21,832 nt of DNA from Candidatus Omnitrophota bacterium (GTDB lineage Bacteria; Omnitrophota; Gorgyraeia; Gygaellales; Profunditerraquicolaceae), in contig JALOBQ010000007.1 in assembly GCA_023228185.1 (NCBI GenBank), positions 1 through 21,832 on the forward strand, read 5' to 3'. Below the pieces are notes generated by a model. The model worked only from the letters and a program-made list of their open reading frames with translations, had not been told where the DNA came from and searched no databases. A program made the position numbers and the translations under genes. This document shows positions 1 through 6,994 of this stretch, piece by piece. Positions within the stretch are counted from its first letter, which is position 1. Every line of letters starts with the position of its first letter.

Positions 1-339
1 CTCTTTTGCCCAGGCAAAAGCAGTCTCGATAATCTCTTTGTCTAAACCCTTCTGAAGTAATTCTTGTTTGATCCTTCTTAAGCCAAATGGCCGCTTCAGG
101 CGGCTGGACACCCAGCCTCTGGCAAAAACGCGGTCATCAATAAATTCTTTATCTTGTAAGAATTTTACTGTTTCCCGGGAAAGTTGTTCGGAAAAACCCT
201 TCTGCTTTAATCTTTGCTCAAGTTCCTTTGCGCTGCGCAAGCGAAACTTAAGCAAGAGAAAAGCATATGCTCTGGCTTTTTCAGAATCATTGCCCTGTGG
301 TTTATTCGAGGCTGAATTTCTTGCGCGATTCCTTCTCAA
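1..339 (-). CDS. recX: RecX family regulator of RecA, 3' end cut off by the window edge
   Basis: RecX proteins bind RecA filaments and modulate their activity. The 113 visible codons run open to the left edge and show the family's helical repeat pattern: a first block with RAYAFLLLKFRLRSAKEL, then FLQDKEFIDDRVFARGWV, then RPFGLRRIKQELLQKGLD. No ATG is available in this frame. The only sensible start is a TTG at 339-337, inside the last codons of recA, preceded by a purine-rich AGGAAG in recA; an in-frame stop lies just upstream of it. The gene therefore overlaps recA by 38 bases, the usual recA-recX arrangement, and is probably translated from the recA transcript. The protein assignment is firm; the exact start is inferred. 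Confidence 0.82.
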   Translation of the reverse strand, partial: MRRNRARNSASNKPQGNDSEKARAYAFLLLKFRLRSAKELEQRLKQKGFSEQLSRETVKFLQDKEFIDDRVFARGWVSSRLKRPFGLRRIKQELLQKGLDKEIIETAFAWAKE

Positions 340-1324
340 TATCTTCCTGTATTTTGGGATTTTCTTTTAGGAATTTTATTGCCGCGTCCCTGCCCTGGCC
401 TAATTTTTTATCTTCAAAAGAAAGCCACGTGCCGGATTTAGTAATTACGCCTAAGCTAACCGAAGCATCGATCACCGCGCCGGTTTTAGCGATTCCTTCG
501 TTGTGCAAAATATCAAACTCTGCCTCACGAAACGGCGGGGCGACTTTATTTTTAACTACCCTCACCCTAACGTGATTTCCGATAACTTTGTCAGCGTCTT
601 TTAAATAAGCGATCCTGCGCACATCTAACCTTACGGATGAATAGAATTTAAGCGCGCGGCCGCCGGGAGTTGTCTCGGGCGAACCAAACATTACCCCGAT
701 TTTTTCCCTTAACTGGTTAATGAAAATTACCGTAGTGCGCGATTTGCTGATTGTGCCGGTTAATTTACGCAAGGCTTGGCTCATTAAACGCGCCTGCAAG
801 CCCATATGCGAATCGCCCATCTCGCCTTCAATTTCCGCTCGCGGCGTAAGCGCTGCCACTGAATCAATAACCACTAGATCCACGGCGTTCGAACGCACTA
901 AAGTTTCAGCGATCTCCAAAGCCTGCTCTCCGGTATCCGGCTGAGAAATTAAAAGTTCATCAAGATTTAAACCAATAATCTTGGCATATGTCGGATCAAA
1001 AGCGTGTTCAGCGTCAATAAACGCCGCCACCCCACCTTTTTTCTGAATTTCCCTGATTGCCGTTAAAGTAAGCGTGGTTTTTCCTGATGCTTCAGGCCCG
1101 AATATCTCAATTACTCTTCCGCGCGGCAAGCCGCCTACGCCTAAAGCAAGGTCCAAAGTAAGCGCGCCGGTTGAAATTGTCTCAACATTAGCTTTTGTAT
1201 GCGAACCTAATTTCATGATCGAACCCTTGCCAAACTGCTTCTCAATCTGCAGTAAAGCCAACTCTAATGCTTTGCTACGGTCAGAATGCTCTTTGACCTC
1301 TTCTTTTTTCTTTTCCACGACCAT
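302..1324 (-). CDS. recA: Recombinase RecA
   Basis: RecA is the ATP-dependent strand-exchange protein of homologous recombination and the co-protease of the SOS response. The 340-residue product has the family's usual length. Visible motifs are the Walker A loop GPEASGKT (residues 76-83), the VVIDSVAALTPRAEIEGEMGD segment carrying Walker B and loop L1, and the L2 stretch INQLREKIGVMFGSPETTPGG followed by RALKFYSS. The C-terminal tail is short and mixed in charge (ends KKFSLE) rather than strongly acidic. The ATG is preceded by the strong ribosome site GGAGGA and by a perfect-consensus promoter. No clear LexA-type operator is visible to me near that promoter, so SOS control cannot be argued from the sequence. 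recX overlaps the 3' end. Confidence 0.98.
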   Translation of the reverse strand: MVVEKKKEEVKEHSDRSKALELALLQIEKQFGKGSIMKLGSHTKANVETISTGALTLDLALGVGGLPRGRVIEIFGPEASGKTTLTLTAIREIQKKGGVAAFIDAEHAFDPTYAKIIGLNLDELLISQPDTGEQALEIAETLVRSNAVDLVVIDSVAALTPRAEIEGEMGDSHMGLQARLMSQALRKLTGTISKSRTTVIFINQLREKIGVMFGSPETTPGGRALKFYSSVRLDVRRIAYLKDADKVIGNHVRVRVVKNKVAPPFREAEFDILHNEGIAKTGAVIDASVSLGVITKSGTWLSFEDKKLGQGRDAAIKFLKENPKIQEDIEKESRKKFSLE

Positions 1325-1359
1325 TTTCTCCTCCGATTTTATTTAAAGATTAGGTTTGT

Positions 1360-1388
1360 ATTATATCCTAGCCCACCGTCAGTGTCAA
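1360..1388 (-). promoter_or_regulatory. recA promoter, perfect sigma-70-type consensus
   Basis: Read on the minus strand, TTGACA (1388-1383) and TATAAT (1365-1360) match the housekeeping consensus completely and are separated by exactly 17 bases. The expected start of transcription is near 1353, giving a leader of about 28 bases that contains the recA ribosome site. Confidence 0.88.
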
Positions 1389-1471
1389 ACAAATAATCGC
1401 CCTATAAAAATCCACCTCCTTTCTACCATAATAGACGTAAAAAATCATATTTTCTAACTAAAATTTTGGCC

Positions 1472-1609
1472 CCTGTTTCCTTCACGAGTTGGACCCTGTT
1501 TCCAGGTCGAGTTGGACCCTGTTTCCTTCACGAGTTGGACCCTGTTTCCTTCACGAGTTGGACCCTGTTTCCAGGTCGAGTTGGACCCTGTTTCCAGGTC
1601 AAGATGGAA
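1472..1609 (+). repeat. 23-bp tandem repeat array, six units of two alternating types
   Basis: Six head-to-tail 23-base units share CCTGTTTCC at one end and GAGTTGGAC at the other (1472, 1495, 1518, 1541, 1564, 1587). The units differ only in the six bases between: type A has TTCACG, type B has AGGTCG. The order is A-B-A-A-B-B', where the last unit is altered (CAAGATGGAA at its end). Reading frames through the array are accidental: 23 is not a multiple of three, and no recognisable peptide results. The array fills the space between the recA promoter and the diguanylate cyclase promoter. Confidence 0.9.
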
Positions 1610-1619
1610 ACAGGGTCCA
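1582..1619. repeat. 14-bp perfect inverted repeat closing the tandem array
   Basis: The left arm TGGACCCTGTTTCC (1582-1595) is the exact reverse complement of the right arm GGAAACAGGGTCCA (1606-1619), with a 10-base loop. The left arm belongs to the tandem array; the right arm is the only inverted copy of the unit. No T-run follows on either strand, so it does not look like an intrinsic terminator. It ends 15 bases before the -35 box of the diguanylate cyclase promoter. Confidence 0.85.
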
Positions 1620-1634
1620 CTTGCTTATTACGGA

Positions 1635-1663
1635 TTGACATTAAAGGCAAAATATGGTAGATT
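1635..1663 (+). promoter_or_regulatory. Promoter of the diguanylate cyclase gene, probably giving a leaderless mRNA
   Basis: TTGACA (1635-1640) is a perfect -35 box. After a 17-base spacer, TAGATT (1658-1663) matches the -10 consensus at four of six positions. Only seven bases separate the -10 box from the ATG at 1671, so transcription would begin at or next to the start codon. The bases before the ATG (TTTTACCCC) contain no ribosome-binding site, which agrees with a leaderless message. Confidence 0.68.
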
Positions 1664-1670
1664 TTACCCC

Positions 1671-2834
1671 ATGGACGAAGCTTACAGATTAAAACAGGAA
1701 TTAGAGCGCTCCAAAACAGAATTGGGAGTGCTTTATGAAATTTCCAATGCCATGCGCACCACCCTTAAGCTTGATGAGATCCTTTACATCATTCTTACCG
1801 GCGTTACTGCTCACACTGGCCTGGGATTTAACCGCGCAATGCTTTTTTTGGTTAATGAAAAGGACAAAATCGTGGAAGGTAAAATGGGTATTGGCCCGGA
1901 AAACGGCGAAGAAGCAAACTCTGCCTGGACCAAGATTGACCAGGAAAAAATGGACCTGGAAGACTTAATTAACGCATTTAAAAACTCTAACAATTCCTTG
2001 GAACTTGGATTTAACCGCCAGGTAAGAAACCTCAAAATCTCTTTGTCTGATAAAATTGATAATCCGATTAGTTTAGCTGTGCTAGAAGGTATGCCTCTGC
2101 ATCTAACTTCAGAAACTATCCAAAATTACCGCAATTCTCCGGTAATCAAGATGCTCAACAGCAACGAAGTCGTATTTATCCCCTTAAAAGCTAAAGATCT
2201 GGTAAATGGCGTAATTGTCGCGGATAATTTTATTACCAAGAAGCCGATCACTAAAGATGATCTCCGAATGCTGATCATGTTAGCAAACCAGGCCGGCCTG
2301 GCAATTGAAAATTCACAGCTCTACGAAAAAACCGTTGACCGCGCCCACTCCGATTATTTAACTAACCTCTGGAACCACGGCTATTTTCAGTTTTTACTAC
2401 AGATAGGAATGGAAAAAGCGCGCGCCACCCAAACACCCTTAAGCTTAATTATGATTGATATTGATTATTTTAAAATTTATAACGATTCAATGGGGCATCA
2501 GGCAGGCGACCGCATTTTAAAAGAAATGGCCCAAATCCTAAAGAACCAGTCGCGTAAAATTGATTCTGTCTGCCGTTACGGCGGAGAAGAATTTACGATT
2601 ATCTTGCCGCAAACAGACAAAAAAGAGGCGTTCATGATCGCTGAACGCCTGAGAATGGATATTGAAAAACACTCTTTCTTGAACGAAGATGTATTGCCGA
2701 ATAAAAAACTTACCGTAAGCCTGGGAATTTCTACGTTTCCCGCCGATGGGTCACAACCTGCTGAACTGATCACCTCTGCCGACAAACTGCTTTATCAGGC
2801 AAAAAACCAAGGCAAAAATACCACCTGCTATTAA
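1671..2834 (+). CDS. GAF-GGDEF diguanylate cyclase
   Basis: The 387-residue cytoplasmic protein should make cyclic di-GMP from two GTP. Residues 1-20 form a short helical start, about 20-215 look like a GAF sensory domain (YEISNAMRTTLKLDEILYII near the start, LANQAGLAIENSQLYE at the end), and about 225-387 form the GGDEF domain. The active site is GGEEF at residues 304-308, and the substrate helix region IMIDIDYFKIYNDSMGHQAGD is complete, so the enzyme is probably active. The product-inhibition site RKID lies five residues before GGEEF, the canonical spacing. ATG 1671 is chosen because upstream in-frame codons run through the 23-bp repeat array and give no domain sequence. The ligand of the GAF domain is unknown. 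The stop codon overlaps that of convergent smc. Confidence 0.93.
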   Translation: MDEAYRLKQELERSKTELGVLYEISNAMRTTLKLDEILYIILTGVTAHTGLGFNRAMLFLVNEKDKIVEGKMGIGPENGEEANSAWTKIDQEKMDLEDLINAFKNSNNSLELGFNRQVRNLKISLSDKIDNPISLAVLEGMPLHLTSETIQNYRNSPVIKMLNSNEVVFIPLKAKDLVNGVIVADNFITKKPITKDDLRMLIMLANQAGLAIENSQLYEKTVDRAHSDYLTNLWNHGYFQFLLQIGMEKARATQTPLSLIMIDIDYFKIYNDSMGHQAGDRILKEMAQILKNQSRKIDSVCRYGGEEFTIILPQTDKKEAFMIAERLRMDIEKHSFLNEDVLPNKKLTVSLGISTFPADGSQPAELITSADKLLYQAKNQGKNTTCY

Positions 2835-5800
2835 GCTACCGCTTCTTTAACTTGCGAGGCTTCCTCAACAGGCGCTTCTTTTTGAATATGGCTTTGCGAA
2901 AATTTCACAGAAACTATTTTTGATACGCCGGACTGCTGCATCGTAATACCATACATTACATTGGCGTTAGCGATAGTCTTTTTGTTATGCGTAACCACGA
3001 TAAACTGCGAGGTTTTTGCAAACTCCTGCAAGATACGCGAGAACCTATCAACATTAGCCTCATCTAAAGCCGCGTCAATTTCATCTAAAATACAGAACGG
3101 CGAAGGTTTAACTTTAAAAATCGCGAAGATCAGCGCGATTGCCGACATGCTCTTTTCACCGCCTGATAACAATAAAACATTTTGTAATTTCTTTCCCGGA
3201 GGCCGGCAGATGATCTCGATACCCGACTCCAAAGGATCCGCCTCATCAACAAGGAATAACTGCGCGTCACCACCGTTGAAAAGCAAGCGGAAGTAGTTAC
3301 GAAACTCCACTTTCACTTTTTCAAAAGTATCCATAAACATCTGTTTAGTCGTGCGGTTGATCTTTAAAATCGCCTGATGTAAGGATTCTTTAGCATTATT
3401 CAGATCTGTCTGCTGTTGAATAAGAAAATCATAACGCTGTTTCAGCTCGTCATACTCTTCAATAGCAACCAAATTAACTGTGCCGTAAGAGTCCAGCTTT
3501 TCTTTTAACTTTGTGATTTCTGCTGTCAAAACTTCCTGCTCCAAATTTTCCGCGGAAAGATTCTGAATTTCTAACTCTACTTTATAATTATTTAACATCC
3601 GCTCTTTAATATTGGCATAGCGATAATCGATATCCTTATCCTGCATCTGAAAATCATGCAGCTGGGATTTAATCGTATCCATCTGCTTGCGGTCAGCCTC
3701 GATCTTTTTGGCAACTTCCACGGTAGAACTGGAAATCAGCTCATACTCTGATTCCATCACAGTTAACGCTTCTTTATTCTGGTTAATATCTGTCAGCGCC
3801 TGTTGTTTATTTTTTTGGCATTCTGAGATCTCATTCTTCAGGGTTTCTTGAAGCGCCAGGCCTTCGCTTAACTGCTTTTGAATATGCGCCATCGCGTCAT
3901 TATCCTGAACGCAAGTTTCCTGGATAATCTTCAAGGTTGCCGCGTCAGAAGTTAAACGTTTCGTTAATGCCTCAATCTCTGTTTTAGTCTGAGTAATTAC
4001 CACCAGCACAATTTCTCTTAATTTACTTTGGGAAGAAATTACATCCTCATCTTCTAAAATTTTATCTTCAATCTGCCTTTGCCGCGCGTTTAAAGAAGTA
4101 AGCCGGTTCCCAGCATCGGCTAAATTTTGCTCAAGCACGGAAATTTCCCGCGAGACATCGCCTAATTCCATAACAATAACATCTTCTTCCTCTTTAATTT
4201 TGTTAAATTGCTCGGAAATCGCGCTAAAATTCGATTCTTTGTTCGCCAAAGAAATCTCCTGATTGCGTAATTCCTGCGACAGGGCCTCCGCGGTCTTACT
4301 TAATTCCGAGATATAAGTTTCCCTGAGGATTTTTTTGCTTCTTAATTCACCCAGCCGCTCCTCAAAATTCTTGATCTTCTCATCAATTTTTGTCGTATCC
4401 AGCTCTATCGGTTTAGCTTCCCCGCTTAATTTAAAACCTTCCGTGGCAGCAGTATTTGCGGAGATATCGCTGGCAGCAGGCACATTAACTTTAACCACTA
4501 AACCAGAAACACTCTCCTGCGGCATTTTATCAAGGTAGATAACTGCGTTCAGCGATTCGCCAATGTCATCATATTTATTTTTTAACTTCTCCAAAAATTC
4601 TTTATGCGAAACGAGCATCAGCTTTTCATTTTCTAGATTTGAGATTTCCGCGTTAATATTATCTAAATTCGCGCCTTCCTGGCTGAGATTATCTTTTACG
4701 CCGGAAATCTTCTGGTTTAATTCAGCCAATGCCTGCCTGAGGATCTCTAATTCCTGGGCAACTTTTTTATAATTCTCCTCGGTAATCGCTTTTTCTTCAA
4801 AAACTTTGGCCTTTTCGATGCCTAAACGTTTCTTGCGCGCTAAAAACACCTGGTGCTTTGAAGTAAAATCGCCAATCTCATTTTTAGCAGAAGCAGTTTG
4901 CGTGGCAATCTCCAAGATTGATTTTTTCGCCTCGACAATATCCTCAAGCAAGCCCTTAATCATAGCGCTGATGCCGTTGATCTCTTCTTCTTTTTGGGCT
5001 AAAACGGCATTTTTTTCCTGGGTAACCTGCTGGATGCTATCGTGCTCGGCTTTAACTTTTTCCAGTTTCTCTAAATCAAGCGACAATTTAACTCTTGCTT
5101 GATCGATTTGGCCTTTGAGAATTTCCCTGTTAGAATTTATTTCCGCGATCCTATCCTGGTCGAATTTAATATGCTCATCATTACGAACTAAACTATTTTC
5201 TAAATTTAAAACCTGGATTTTTAAAGCCATCATCTTATCTTCGAACGCCTTTAACTCTGACTGACGATTGCTGATTTTTTCTTCCTGCTGGCGGATATTT
5301 TCTAAAAGCGTTGCCTCAACCTGGCCTAATCCAGCCAAGGAATTAATCAGCTCTTCTTTCTGTTTCAGCAAAGCGTTTTTCTCCAACACCGCGGCGTCAA
5401 TTTCTTTAATTTTTAACTCTTCAAAAACTTCCTTATATCTGCGCGCTTTATTTGCCTGGCGCTCAAGGCTGCCAATTTGGCGCTTCACCTCAACGACAAT
5501 ATCATTGACGCGTAAAAGATTCTGTTGAGTTTCATCCAGCTTGCGCATTGTCTCTCTTTTTTGCGCTTTGTAACGGGTGATGCCGCTAGCCTCATCAAAG
5601 ACAAGCCTGCGATCATCAGGCCTTGAGGAAAGCACCAAATCAATTTTACCCTGGGCGACGATTGAATAACTTTCCGCGCCGATGCCTGTGCCAAGTAAAA
5701 GGTCTAAAATATCCTTTAGCCGCACCGTTGATTTGTTGATCATATATTCGCTTTCGCCGGAGCGGAATATCCTGCGGGTGATCACTAGTTCAGGATGATC

Positions 5801-6079
5801 GATATTAAAAAACCTGTTCTGATTATCAAAAGATAGGCTGACCTCTGCCATGCTTAACGGCTCTTTATTATCAGCGCCGTTAAAAATAACATCCATCATT
5901 TCTGAACCACGCAGGGATTTTGCCGACTGCTCCCCCAAAACCCAACGGATAGAATCAAAAATGTTACTTTTTCCGCAACCATTAGGCCCGACTACCGCGG
6001 TGATCCCCGGCTCAAACTCCAGCACTGTCTTATCGCAGAATGATTTAAAGCCGACCAGTTCAAGTTTTTTAAAATACAT
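2831..6079 (-). CDS. smc: Chromosome segregation ATPase SMC with a much reduced hinge
   Basis: SMC organises and helps segregate the chromosome, normally as a hinge-joined dimer with ScpA and ScpB. The 1082-residue product has the N-terminal head with Walker A GPNGCGKS (31-38), a coiled coil to about 500, a second coiled coil from about 565 to 930, and the C-terminal head with signature LSGGEK (near 970) and Walker B CILDEIDAALDEANV (near 996). Bacterial SMC is usually about 1150-1190 residues. The shortage matches the middle: between the coils there are only about 60 residues (YDDIGESLNAVIYLDKMP onward), with none of the usual glycine-rich hinge motifs and no CxxC hook as in Rad50. Start ATG follows a strong AGGAGGG site. 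It is probably co-transcribed with the HTH gene 37 bases upstream. Confidence 0.95.
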   Translation of the reverse strand: MYFKKLELVGFKSFCDKTVLEFEPGITAVVGPNGCGKSNIFDSIRWVLGEQSAKSLRGSEMMDVIFNGADNKEPLSMAEVSLSFDNQNRFFNIDHPELVITRRIFRSGESEYMINKSTVRLKDILDLLLGTGIGAESYSIVAQGKIDLVLSSRPDDRRLVFDEASGITRYKAQKRETMRKLDETQQNLLRVNDIVVEVKRQIGSLERQANKARRYKEVFEELKIKEIDAAVLEKNALLKQKEELINSLAGLGQVEATLLENIRQQEEKISNRQSELKAFEDKMMALKIQVLNLENSLVRNDEHIKFDQDRIAEINSNREILKGQIDQARVKLSLDLEKLEKVKAEHDSIQQVTQEKNAVLAQKEEEINGISAMIKGLLEDIVEAKKSILEIATQTASAKNEIGDFTSKHQVFLARKKRLGIEKAKVFEEKAITEENYKKVAQELEILRQALAELNQKISGVKDNLSQEGANLDNINAEISNLENEKLMLVSHKEFLEKLKNKYDDIGESLNAVIYLDKMPQESVSGLVVKVNVPAASDISANTAATEGFKLSGEAKPIELDTTKIDEKIKNFEERLGELRSKKILRETYISELSKTAEALSQELRNQEISLANKESNFSAISEQFNKIKEEEDVIVMELGDVSREISVLEQNLADAGNRLTSLNARQRQIEDKILEDEDVISSQSKLREIVLVVITQTKTEIEALTKRLTSDAATLKIIQETCVQDNDAMAHIQKQLSEGLALQETLKNEISECQKNKQQALTDINQNKEALTVMESEYELISSSTVEVAKKIEADRKQMDTIKSQLHDFQMQDKDIDYRYANIKERMLNNYKVELEIQNLSAENLEQEVLTAEITKLKEKLDSYGTVNLVAIEEYDELKQRYDFLIQQQTDLNNAKESLHQAILKINRTTKQMFMDTFEKVKVEFRNYFRLLFNGGDAQLFLVDEADPLESGIEIICRPPGKKLQNVLLLSGGEKSMSAIALIFAIFKVKPSPFCILDEIDAALDEANVDRFSRILQEFAKTSQFIVVTHNKKTIANANVMYGITMQQSGVSKIVSVKFSQSHIQKEAPVEEASQVKEAVA

Positions 6080-6116
6080 CTAGCACCCTCCTATACCTAT
6101 ATTTAAATTAGCACAC

Positions 6117-6290
6117 TTACTGCGCCTGATTCTCAAGCCAGGCATCAATTTTATCTTTTTTAAAACGCCATTGGCCGACCAACTTTAACGCAGGTATTTT
6201 ATTATGCTTCAGCCAATCATAAATTGTCCGGCGAGTTACTTTAAGGTAATCCGCTAAATCTTCAATCGTCATCAAGTTCGCATTAACCAT
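6117..6290 (-). CDS. Small excisionase-type helix-turn-helix protein
   Basis: This 57-residue gene encodes a single MerR/excisionase-like DNA-binding domain (HTH_17 type). The pattern is typical: MTIEDLADYLKVTRRTIYDWLK is the helix-turn-helix, and KIPALKLVGQWRFKKDKIDAWL is the wing and last helix. The ATG at 6290 is preceded by GGAGA and by a good promoter. It lies 37 bases upstream of smc on the same strand and is probably its operon partner. Proteins of this type are often called phage excisionases, but no integrase or phage gene is nearby, so a transcriptional or nucleoid role is equally possible; the true target is not visible. Confidence 0.85.
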   Translation of the reverse strand: MVNANLMTIEDLADYLKVTRRTIYDWLKHNKIPALKLVGQWRFKKDKIDAWLENQAQ

Positions 6291-6319
6291 AATTTCTCCA
6301 AAAAAATAATTATGGTTGT

Positions 6320-6347
6320 ATTATATAATAGAAACGTTTATTGTCAA
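6320..6347 (-). promoter_or_regulatory. Promoter of the HTH-smc operon
   Basis: On the minus strand, perfect TTGACA (6347-6342) and perfect TATAAT (6325-6320) are separated by 16 bases. Transcription would start near 6313, leaving a short leader with the GGAGA ribosome site of the HTH gene. Confidence 0.82.
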
Positions 6348-6412
6348 GAGAATATTTACATTCTTTGACATATCTTACTGAATTGGTACGATATTAGGCA
6401 AACCATTACATT

Positions 6413-6476
6413 GTAGACAGTCTACGTAAATGTATGTGGCAGAAATAGTTACAGAAGAAATACGCTTGGGTTAGTG
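6413..6476 (-). repeat. Partial copy of the palindrome-ended repeat element, downstream of the prepilin gene
   Basis: The outer end at 6413-6425 is the perfect palindrome GTAGACAGTCTAC. Moving inward, AGTTACAGAAGAAATACG matches the copy at 12706 (AGTTACAAAAGAAATACG), so this is one arm of the same element. The other end is absent, and the prepilin stop codon (6477-6479) occupies its place. No target-site duplication is visible. Confidence 0.72.
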
Positions 6477-6875
6477 TTACAGGGGGGTTAGCATACCACC
6501 GGTCGTAGCCGTATAAGTTATGCTACCGGATGTTCCGAATGTCACAGGCGAGGCAGCAAAAGTATAGCCAGTAATATCTATAGTGCAGCTGTAATTATAA
6601 CCCTGAATCTGAGTTTGGCCTCCACTTGCGTCAGCGCAATAACTCGAGACTGAACCAATAAAATTTCTAAGTTCAGAAATTGTTACCGGATAATGGCCTA
6701 ATGAAACTGAAGCTGTTTCTGAGGCGTTTGCCAGAGAACGAATATTGCTTTTTGCTGCCGCTTCATTAGCAGTTTTCTTTACAGCAATCAAATTAGGAAT
6801 AGCGATAGCCGCAAGCAAAGAAATAATCCCCACAACAATCAAGATCTCGACTAAAGTAAATCCTCTTCTTCTCAT
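6477..6875 (-). CDS. Type IV pilin-like prepilin
   Basis: The 132-residue product is a small prepilin or pseudopilin. It begins MRRRG|FTLVEI, the cleavage and methylation site for prepilin peptidase, followed by the hydrophobic assembly helix LIVVGIISLLAAIAIPNL and a small globular part rich in Ser, Thr and Gly with two cysteines (in SSYCADAS and NYSCTI) that could form a disulfide. The upstream ATG at 6929 would add 18 residues encoded by a repeat element; the short leader from ATG 6875 fits prepilins better. No ribosome site is visible. The gene is isolated from other pilus genes and is bracketed by repeat-element copies: one begins two bases before the start codon, another arm begins right after the stop codon. 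Its product may be a pilus or secretion-system subunit. Confidence 0.85.
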   Translation of the reverse strand: MRRRGFTLVEILIVVGIISLLAAIAIPNLIAVKKTANEAAAKSNIRSLANASETASVSLGHYPVTISELRNFIGSVSSYCADASGGQTQIQGYNYSCTIDITGYTFAASPVTFGTSGSITYTATTGGMLTPL

Positions 6876-6876
6876 C

Positions 6877-6994
6877 GTAGACAGTTTACGTAAATACTTG
6901 TAATAGTTATAATTACGAAACAAATACAAAATTTTCTATTTAAATATTTGTTATGTAACTCTTCTGATTTCAATAAGTTACATAGACTGTCTAC
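6877..6994 (-). mobile_element. Full copy (118 bp) of a palindrome-ended, MITE-like repeat
   Basis: On the minus strand the element starts GTAGACAGTCTATGTAAC and ends TTACGTAAACTGTCTAC, so the ends are inverted repeats of each other with few mismatches. Each end is itself close to a palindrome. A subterminal stem TATGTAAC/GTTACATA follows the left end, as in the copy at 12706-12824. The first end shares a base with the etfA stop codon (6994-6996), and the other end stops one base before the prepilin ATG. It has no coding capacity. Whether it moves or acts as an RNA structure at gene ends cannot be settled from one window. Confidence 0.7.

Noticed and set aside
1472..1609. CRISPR array
   Set aside because: Units follow one another with no spacers, and no cas gene is near; this is a tandem repeat.
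2961..6083. Several plus-strand frames opposite smc
   Set aside because: They are the mirror of the smc coding pattern, with low-complexity Ser/Phe-rich translations and no start signals.
6365..6393. Plus-strand TTGACA with a TACGAT-like -10 box
   Set aside because: No gene or terminator follows on that strand; an antisense role for the prepilin gene would be guesswork.
6876..6929. 18-residue N-terminal extension of the prepilin
   Set aside because: It is encoded by the repeat element and would make the leader too long for a typical prepilin; the MRRRG start fits.
6413..6994. Integron cassette with attC sites around the prepilin gene
   Set aside because: The arrangement is cassette-like, but the GTTRRRY and RYYYAAC core sites are missing: the inner repeats read GTTACAT and ATGTAAC, which do not fit.
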